Assembly (NCBI GenBank): GCA_016839245.1
Contig: JAEOUN010000029.1
Span: forward strand, 1 to 17,015
Length of the DNA: 17,015 bases
Direction: 5' to 3'
Source: Candidatus Thorarchaeota archaeon
Lineage (GTDB): Archaea > Asgardarchaeota > Thorarchaeia > Thorarchaeales > Thorarchaeaceae
Position numbers and translations under genes: made by a program. Position 1 is the stretch's first letter; each line of letters opens with the position of its first letter. Below, piece after piece: positions 12,847 to 17,015 of the stretch. A model generated the notes under the pieces. That model was given only the letters and a program-made list of their open reading frames with translations, was not told the DNA's origin and did no database searches.

Positions 12847-14214
12847 TCATTTACTATCTTCACTATAAATTGCCATGACATTGAGTTCTTTGCATACGCA
12901 AGGAGTTTCCAATAATTGTGCGATGGATGGAACTGTTCTTCCATCATCTCCGGAGATTAACTCCTTGATGTAGGTTCCTCCTTGGACCTTGAAAAAACCT
13001 TCAAGAAGAATTTCATCTTGTTTTTTGAGTTTAACTTCATGAATCCTTTTCTTTCTAATTAAATCACTCCGTCGATGTGCCACTCGAGTTGGAGTTCTCT
13101 GTTCAATCTCAATGTTCTTGAATGATTTTTCTGCCTTCTTCAGTTTTCTATCGCTCACGATTTCTTGCGTAGTAATTAATGCTCGATATTCTTTTACATT
13201 GCTTTCTGCAGATGTCTTGAGTTTCTGAAGCGTTGACCTGTCTGCGATTTCCAGGTCATGTACACTGATTTTACCATCTGCATATTTGTTGATATCATGA
13301 GTGAGTTGATCAAGATTGGGAGACCGTTTCTTCGGTTCTGAAATCTCAATTACAAAGGGACGACCATCTCCAAGCATCAATACGTCTATATCTTCTCTTC
13401 CCGCTGCGTGAAATTTGAATTTTGAACCATCTAATAACAGCTGAGTAGGAATTCCAACATACTCTGATATTGAATCAGGGTACTTGCGACCAGTCCCATC
13501 ACATTCCTTACACCCTCTACCCTTGCACTTTTTGCAATCCCATTTACTCTGAGGAATTCCTCTTTCCAATTTATTGTATCTCCCATAGATGAAAATGGGA
13601 TTAATTTGCAATCTAATCTCATCTTGTTCCATAACATAGACGAAAACGACATCAGGTTTTTCAAAATCCACTTCTTTCTCAAGGATTTTTTGCATGGCGA
13701 TTCCTATCTCACGATTGAGATGTGACTTTAGGGTTTCCGAATGAAGGATTGAATGCTTCGCACTCAGTTCATCTTGACGCTCCACAAGCATAGGACTGGG
13801 TATTGATCCCACAAGAAAAGTTGAGAATTCAAAATCCTTTGAGAGCCCTATCATTCTGTCTACGATTAATGGTATCTTCTCAAATATAGAACTGCTATCA
13901 ATTGAACATAGATAACAACTATTCTCAGAATCATAGTCTATGGAATTCTGTAATGCAAGAAGTTTCGCTGGTTCAAACATCCCATGTCCCGCAAGGATTT
14001 TCACAGATGTTGTACCCTTTTCTCTCTCTCCTGACTTAATCTGTTCATCTGCAATCATTGCTAAGGTCAGTTTTATTGAATAACCGCGGACATCATTCGA
14101 AGTACCAGTCCCTAACCATGCAAACTGTCGACCAAGACAATTATCACAAAGTGGATGTTCATCTAGAATCTTTAGCGCAGTGGGAAGCACTTCACTCTTT
14201 TCTAGATTAATCAT
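12847..14214 (-). CDS. pus10: tRNA pseudouridine synthase Pus10 (positions 54/55)
   Basis: 455 residues. The N-terminal RNA-binding module has two zinc cysteine pairs: CDNC (23-26) and CYLC (100-103). A second cysteine cluster CKKCKGRGCKEC (227-238) follows, then YVGIPTQLLLDG (252-263) and the catalytic block AGREDIDVLMLGDGRPFVIEI (271-291), with Asp275 as the expected nucleophile. C-terminal motifs include PTRVAHRRSDLIR (~374-386), RxHEVKLKK-type residues and the closing YIKELISGDDGRTVPS, shared with bacterial TruB/TruA-fold enzymes. Archaeal Pus10 makes pseudouridine 54 and 55 in the tRNA T-loop, replacing TruB and TrmA. The gene lies 35 bp after the reductase and heads the L21e-Rpo4 segment. 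A distant GAGG (10 bases) precedes the ATG. Full-length for archaea. Confidence 0.95.
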   Translation of the reverse strand: MINLEKSEVLPTALKILDEHPLCDNCLGRQFAWLGTGTSNDVRGYSIKLTLAMIADEQIKSGEREKGTTSVKILAGHGMFEPAKLLALQNSIDYDSENSCYLCSIDSSSIFEKIPLIVDRMIGLSKDFEFSTFLVGSIPSPMLVERQDELSAKHSILHSETLKSHLNREIGIAMQKILEKEVDFEKPDVVFVYVMEQDEIRLQINPIFIYGRYNKLERGIPQSKWDCKKCKGRGCKECDGTGRKYPDSISEYVGIPTQLLLDGSKFKFHAAGREDIDVLMLGDGRPFVIEISEPKKRSPNLDQLTHDINKYADGKISVHDLEIADRSTLQKLKTSAESNVKEYRALITTQEIVSDRKLKKAEKSFKNIEIEQRTPTRVAHRRSDLIRKKRIHEVKLKKQDEILLEGFFKVQGGTYIKELISGDDGRTVPSIAQLLETPCVCKELNVMAIYSEDSK

Positions 14215-14249
14215 ATATCTTGGCCTCTATCTCACAGCATATTATCTAG

Positions 14250-15449
14250 TCATAAAAACGGATTGATATAACGAATCGCTTTAAGTCCTATTAGAAACAT
14301 TCGGGGATCTTTCAATAAACCTCGAATCACCTTTCCCTGAAAATCCATATCACCTTCTTCTTTAATGACATCCAAGAGTCCTGAATCTCCAGCATCTTTA
14401 ATGATGGAATCTAATCCCCTATCACTCAAAGAAGCTAACGCAAGTTGTGCAAGATACATGACACGAAGTTCTCTACTGACAAGAGCTTTACCCTGTCTAT
14501 CATATCGACTGAGTGTTGCCAGAATGTCATTAGACGACAATGCCTGAGAGGAGATCATGCCTGCTAATCGTGCAGTTAGACCACCTAGGATTACTCCTCC
14601 CCCTGTAGTTGCTTTAACAATGCCTGCCGTATCCCCGATTGCTATTACATTCCTATTTACCATCTTTTTGATGGGAACACCCACAAGTACAGTACCTCCT
14701 AGAGAACGCTCGATTTTTGCTCCTTGCATTCTTTTTGATATTATCTTGTGATGACGCATGAGTGCATCCAACCTCAATTTTGATTTATCATGTGCTGCTA
14801 GACCAACTCGAGCTCTTCCCTCTTCTAATGGAATAATCCATGCAAAGAATCCTGGCGCAACATTTTGCCCATAGAACATCTCTACTATCTTATTATCTAT
14901 ATCAACACATGAAACCTCATACTGAAAAGCCGGATATTTGTAAGCTTTTTTCACAATAGGGAATCCAACACTTTTAGAAAGCTGACAGCGAGACCCCTCC
15001 GCGATAACAAAGATCTTGGCACTAAGTTGATCTATACTGTCTGACTTTATCTTAACACTGTCTATAATCTGCTTCTGACTTTGAAGCTCAATCGCCTTCA
15101 CTCCAGTTGTAATTGTTGCTCCAGTTTCTTCTGCTTTCTGCGCCAACCATTTGTCGAATTTTCTTCTATCAATCACTTTTGCTTCGTTTCTACCTCTCTC
15201 TATTAGTATTGAGTACCCTGAAGGTGAGTATATTCTTGCACCTGAAACGGAATTCTGGATGATCTGCTCTGGTATTTGAATACCCAGTCGTCGTAATCCT
15301 GAGGTACTGAGAAGTCCTGCACAGTGGTCCGGTTGTCCTATTATATCATGTTCCTCTACTATTCTAACATCATGCTTTCTCTTTGCTAACTCTATAGCTG
15401 AAAAGAGACCTGCAGGCCCAGCACCAATAACTACAGCTTCATGGTCCAT
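14250..15449 (-). CDS. Geranylgeranyl reductase family FAD-dependent oxidoreductase
   Basis: 399 residues of the digeranylgeranylglycerophospholipid reductase family. FAD-binding motif VVIGAGPAGL (6-15) ends at the acidic EE (32-33). The substrate-side signature GQPDHCAGLLS (38-48) holds the family's conserved Cys43, and GDTAGIVKATTGGGV (272-286) is the second FAD motif. The family saturates the double bonds of geranylgeranyl chains in archaeal membrane lipids, or of related prenyl groups such as menaquinone; I cannot tell which here. No membrane helix is evident, as expected for a peripheral protein. It heads the minus-strand run with a TATA-like box at 15480-15488 and an ~8-base leader lacking a Shine-Dalgarno. 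It diverges from pth2. Confidence 0.93.
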   Translation of the reverse strand: MDHEAVVIGAGPAGLFSAIELAKRKHDVRIVEEHDIIGQPDHCAGLLSTSGLRRLGIQIPEQIIQNSVSGARIYSPSGYSILIERGRNEAKVIDRRKFDKWLAQKAEETGATITTGVKAIELQSQKQIIDSVKIKSDSIDQLSAKIFVIAEGSRCQLSKSVGFPIVKKAYKYPAFQYEVSCVDIDNKIVEMFYGQNVAPGFFAWIIPLEEGRARVGLAAHDKSKLRLDALMRHHKIISKRMQGAKIERSLGGTVLVGVPIKKMVNRNVIAIGDTAGIVKATTGGGVILGGLTARLAGMISSQALSSNDILATLSRYDRQGKALVSRELRVMYLAQLALASLSDRGLDSIIKDAGDSGLLDVIKEEGDMDFQGKVIRGLLKDPRMFLIGLKAIRYINPFL

Positions 15450-15479
15450 AATACACTCGCATTTTGATTATGAAGGCAC

Positions 15480-15488
15480 GTTTTTAAC
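15480..15488 (-). promoter_or_regulatory. Candidate TATA box for the geranylgeranyl reductase operon
   Basis: Minus-strand GTTAAAAAC, centred ~35 bases before the ATG at 15449, predicts transcription start near 15458. It closely resembles ACTTAAAAAC at 2359-2368. It would drive the reductase-Pus10-L21e run. Confidence 0.45.
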
Positions 15489-15518
15489 TCTCCCCTCGAA
15501 AGAGCTATAGGAGTTCTA

Positions 15519-15890
15519 ATGATATTCGATGGGAAATTCAAGTATAAACAAGTCATTGCTGTACGTACTGACCTTGGGATGAGTAGAGGTAAGATGGCTG
15601 TGCAGGTCGCCCATGGTGCAATAAGCGCTGCTGAAAAAACTAGGATTTCTCATCAAGAAATTTGGCGTGCATGGTTTAGAGAAGGGCAGAAAAAAGTAGC
15701 AGTCCGAGTAGCATCAGAGGAGGAAATTATGGAACTCAGGCGTCTGGCCATTATGGAATCCCTTCCCTTTGCTATCATCAGGGATGCAGGAATGACAGAA
15801 CTTCCTCCCGGAACAGTCACAGTAATAGGAATCGGTCCTGCTAAATCAGAAGATGTAGATAAAGTGACAGGAGATTTAAAACTCCTATAG
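15519..15890 (+). CDS. pth2: Peptidyl-tRNA hydrolase Pth2
   Basis: 123 residues, full family length. Signatures: KQVIAVRTDLGMSRGKMAVQVAHGA (10-34, with GK at 24-25 and His32), VAVRVASEEEI (60-70) and FAIIRDAGMTELPPGTVTVIGIGP (84-107). Pth2 frees tRNA from peptidyl-tRNA dropped by ribosomes; the archaeal/eukaryotic type is unrelated to bacterial Pth. GGAG at 15510-15513 lies 5 bases before the ATG, so the start is secure. truD begins 4 bp after the stop codon, indicating an operon. An 11-bp inverted repeat flanks the gene exactly: the left arm covers the Shine-Dalgarno (15505-15515) and the right arm covers the stop codon (15880-15890). Confidence 0.97.
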   Translation: MIFDGKFKYKQVIAVRTDLGMSRGKMAVQVAHGAISAAEKTRISHQEIWRAWFREGQKKVAVRVASEEEIMELRRLAIMESLPFAIIRDAGMTELPPGTVTVIGIGPAKSEDVDKVTGDLKLL

Positions 15891-15894
15891 GGGG

Positions 15895-17015
15895 ATGCGA
15901 TTGATAGAATCACACCCTATTGAGAAAAAATTAGGGATGGAACTTTACTCAACAAATTGTAATGGTATTGGTGGAAAACTCAAGACTCGATTTGAAGACT
16001 TCATTGTTGAAGAGATATTACCTGATCAGACAACCCTTGCTTTTAAAAAATGGAGTGAATCTCAGGTCAAGGATTTTCATGTTTCTGGATACCACAATCG
16101 TTTCATCTCATTCACAGTCCAGAAGATGGGAATTTCCACTATGGCTGTTTCCACGATTCTCGCATCAACACTGGGTCTATCAAGGAATCTCATAACATAC
16201 GCAGGTCTAAAGGACAAGCGAGCAATTGCAGTCCAAAGGATGTCTGCGCCATCCAAGGTTGCTACTGCTTTGGGAGATTTATCACTCACGCACATTGAAC
16301 TACGTGATGCTGAATATAGTCGTCATCCAATTCAGATTGGTGACCTCTGGGGGAATCGCTTTACCATTATTTTAAGAGATATAGATACAGATACTAAAAA
16401 TGCATTGTCTGTTGCAGAAACGGTCCGAACTACTCCATTACTAAATTATTTTGGGGTACAACGATTTGGACTTACTAGACCAAGTACACATATAGCTGGC
16501 AAATTCCTAATACGACGCGATTTTGAACAAGTTGTCAGAACAATACTATGTACTCCTGGAACCTTCGAATCTGATGAATTGCTTGCTGCAAGGAAACAGC
16601 TCTCGGAAGACCTGATTCCCACTAAGAACGTAATTGACTCATTTCCAAAGGATTTTGATTATGAACATAGAATGATGAATGAGCTCATGAAGCATCCTGA
16701 TGATTATGAACGGGCTGTGTTAAAGGTTGAACCAAGAGTCTTAACACTTATGATCCATGCATATCAGTCCTATCTATTCAATCGAATTCTAAGTGACCGA
16801 GCTAGAAAAGGCATGTCAATAGTTGAACCAGAACCCGGTGATTTCTTAATAGCTCTTGATACTCCACACTCTGGACGTGACTCATGGCTATATGTCACTG
16901 AATCTTCTCTGGATACGCGACTAGCACAAGTTGAAGCTCAGGATTTTGGACTTGCTCTTCCTGTACCAGGCTATGCAACTCGTATACCTCCTTCAAAACA
17001 ATCCGATATGTTGAA
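15895..17015 (+). CDS. truD: tRNA pseudouridine synthase TruD, 3'-truncated by window end
   Basis: 373 codons and two bases are present, and the frame is still open at 17015; archaeal TruD is usually somewhat longer. Visible motifs: LKTRFEDFIVEEI (29-41, the N-terminal FxVxE block), HNRFISFTVQKMGIST (67-82), the catalytic AGLKDKRA (103-110) with Asp107, and LLNYFGVQRFGLTRPSTHIAG near residues 181-201. The family makes pseudouridine 13 in tRNA (TruD in bacteria, Pus7 in eukaryotes). ATG at 15895 follows pth2 by 4 bp, with GGGGG directly before it and little room for a normal Shine-Dalgarno, so translational coupling is likely. Met15 (15937) is a weaker alternative start. Confidence 0.94.
   Translation, partial: MRLIESHPIEKKLGMELYSTNCNGIGGKLKTRFEDFIVEEILPDQTTLAFKKWSESQVKDFHVSGYHNRFISFTVQKMGISTMAVSTILASTLGLSRNLITYAGLKDKRAIAVQRMSAPSKVATALGDLSLTHIELRDAEYSRHPIQIGDLWGNRFTIILRDIDTDTKNALSVAETVRTTPLLNYFGVQRFGLTRPSTHIAGKFLIRRDFEQVVRTILCTPGTFESDELLAARKQLSEDLIPTKNVIDSFPKDFDYEHRMMNELMKHPDDYERAVLKVEPRVLTLMIHAYQSYLFNRILSDRARKGMSIVEPEPGDFLIALDTPHSGRDSWLYVTESSLDTRLAQVEAQDFGLALPVPGYATRIPPSKQSDML

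Noticed and set aside
12720..12947. N-terminal extension of L21e by 76 codons into Pus10
   Set aside because: The added residues do not resemble L21e or Pus10, and the canonical L21e start MVKKSHGYR lies at 12719.
1..17015. Defence island, CRISPR array, mobile element or tRNA gene in the window
   Set aside because: No direct-repeat array, transposase, integrase, terminal repeats or tRNA-like fold was seen; the divergent helicase alone, beside housekeeping genes, does not make a defence system.

Overview
The window is ordinary archaeal chromosome. It holds archaeal and eukaryote-like information-processing genes: ribosomal proteins L37e and L21e, an Sm-like protein, RNA polymerase subunit Rpo4/F, the KH-domain termination nuclease aCPSF1, Pus10, TruD, Pth2, a Dim1/KsgA methylase, a proteasome beta subunit, DUF655 and a geranylgeranyl-reductase-family enzyme for ether lipids. 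The DNA is moderately AT-rich. Start sites mix Shine-Dalgarno-led genes with short-leader or leaderless ones, and TATA-like boxes resembling TTAAAAAC recur. SepF suggests a euryarchaeal or Asgard-type lineage, but the phylum cannot be fixed by reading alone. I see no tRNA, rRNA, CRISPR array, insertion sequence or prophage gene.

Left third (1-6151), gene orientation alternating. The 3' end of an AspRS/AsnRS-family synthetase runs into a convergent 55-residue small ORF, with a 12-bp inverted repeat between them. Next comes an M23-type zinc peptidase without a signal peptide, which is unusual in an archaeon. A minus-strand pair encodes LSm and L37e. An MCT-1/Tma20-like PUA protein then converges, 3 bp stop to stop, on a 917-residue divergent Ski2/Hel308-like helicase with an N-terminal winged-helix region. 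Divergent from the helicase is a short gene for the cell-division FtsZ anchor SepF. It in turn ends 3 bp from the convergent aCPSF1 gene.

Right two thirds (6155-15449), almost all minus strand. In transcription order the genes are geranylgeranyl reductase, Pus10, L21e, Rpo4/F, DUF655, Dim1/KsgA, a HemK2/Mtq2-like methylase and an FKBP-type prolyl isomerase with a histone-H1-like tail. A hairpin with a U-tract follows, then the proteasome beta subunit and aCPSF1. Most of these act on translation: rRNA dimethylation, release-factor methylation, tRNA pseudouridylation and a ribosomal protein. The rest cover RNA polymerase, transcription termination, folding and degradation. Internal TATA-like boxes suggest several sub-operons rather than one transcript.

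Right end (15519-17015), plus strand: Pth2 followed after 4 bp by truD, which is cut by the window edge.

The most unusual items are the winged-helix Ski2-like helicase with altered motifs II, III and VI, the signal-less M23 peptidase with a novel N-terminal region, the H1-like FKBP tail, and the unannotated 55-residue ORF with its hairpin. I did not find a clearly new multi-gene system such as a defence island or a biosynthetic cluster.
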